In this document: positions 6,112 to 6,198 of the stretch, piece after piece
Layout of the letters: each line of letters starts with the position of its first letter
How positions within the stretch are numbered: position 1 is the stretch's first letter
Source of the DNA: Cytophagaceae bacterium
GTDB taxonomy: Bacteria; Bacteroidota; Bacteroidia; Cytophagales; Flexibacteraceae
NCBI GenBank assembly: GCA_947464365.1
Contig: CANHWS010000211.1
Coordinates: 1-6,198, forward strand
Reading direction: 5' to 3'
DNA: 6,198 bases
The notes under the pieces: generated by a model
Database searches by the model: none
What the model was told of the DNA's origin: nothing
What the model saw: the letters and a program-made list of their open reading frames with translations, nothing else
Made by a program: the position numbers and the translations under genes

Positions 6112-6198
6112 ATGGATATCCGGAAATACAACTTTAACACCATCCAGATGCTCGCCGTTACGGGCATCATCATGAGTGCGGTGGCACATCTTGCCCTC
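6112..6198 (+). CDS. Start of a membrane-anchored or exported protein (first 29 codons, runs off the right edge)
   Basis: The frame beginning at the ATG at 6112 is the only plus-strand frame still open at the window edge; the other two stop at 6138-6140 and 6170-6175. It is also the first possible start after the in-frame TGA at 6061-6063. The visible peptide begins MDIRKYNF and continues with IQMLAVTGIIMSAVAHLAL (11-29), a hydrophobic stretch preceded by Arg4 and Lys5, as in a signal anchor or signal peptide. In several Bacteroidota the gene after coaX and its barrel protein encodes the lipopolysaccharide-export protein LptC, which also begins with a membrane segment. That suggestion rests on gene order alone, since no LptC-specific residues are visible. 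Confidence 0.55.
   Translation, partial: MDIRKYNFNTIQMLAVTGIIMSAVAHLAL

Noticed and set aside
6001..6189. Minus-strand open frame at the right edge
   Set aside because: It opposes the better supported frame starting at 6112 and the promoter box; the peptide is His/Arg-rich with no recognisable motif.

Overview
The window looks like ordinary chromosome from a Bacteroidota bacterium, most likely a Cytophagales-type lineage. This rests on three things. A DUF3822-family protein is present, and that family is essentially restricted to Bacteroidota. The gene pair coaX followed by an outer-membrane beta-barrel protein is a common Bacteroidota arrangement. Start codons mostly lack Shine-Dalgarno sequences, while TAnnTTTG-like promoter boxes lie ahead of some genes. 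Base composition is moderate and even, with no sign of transferred DNA. I found no tRNA, rRNA, CRISPR array, transposase, integrase or attachment site.

Layout. The two gene groups diverge from the spacer at 3608-3800. Leftward (minus strand) lie a DUF3822 protein (3607-2681), prmA for the ribosomal protein L11 methyltransferase (2566-1694), and the first 529 codons of a very large secreted protein of unknown function (1588 to the window's left edge, still open). Rightward (plus strand) lie coaX for type III pantothenate kinase (3801-4664), an outer-membrane beta-barrel protein that starts inside the end of coaX (4657-5982), and the first 29 codons of another gene that begins with a membrane or signal segment (6112 to the right edge).

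The genes are mainly housekeeping: the first step of coenzyme A synthesis, modification of the ribosome, and envelope proteins. No stretch above 300 bases lacks a gene. The spacers (about 105, 114, 193 and 129 bases) hold small hairpins and candidate promoters, described individually with modest confidence. I see no clearly new biological system. The least explained items are the large secreted protein, the divergent pairing of DUF3822 with CoaX (both thought to have the actin-like fold), and a structured leader just ahead of coaX.
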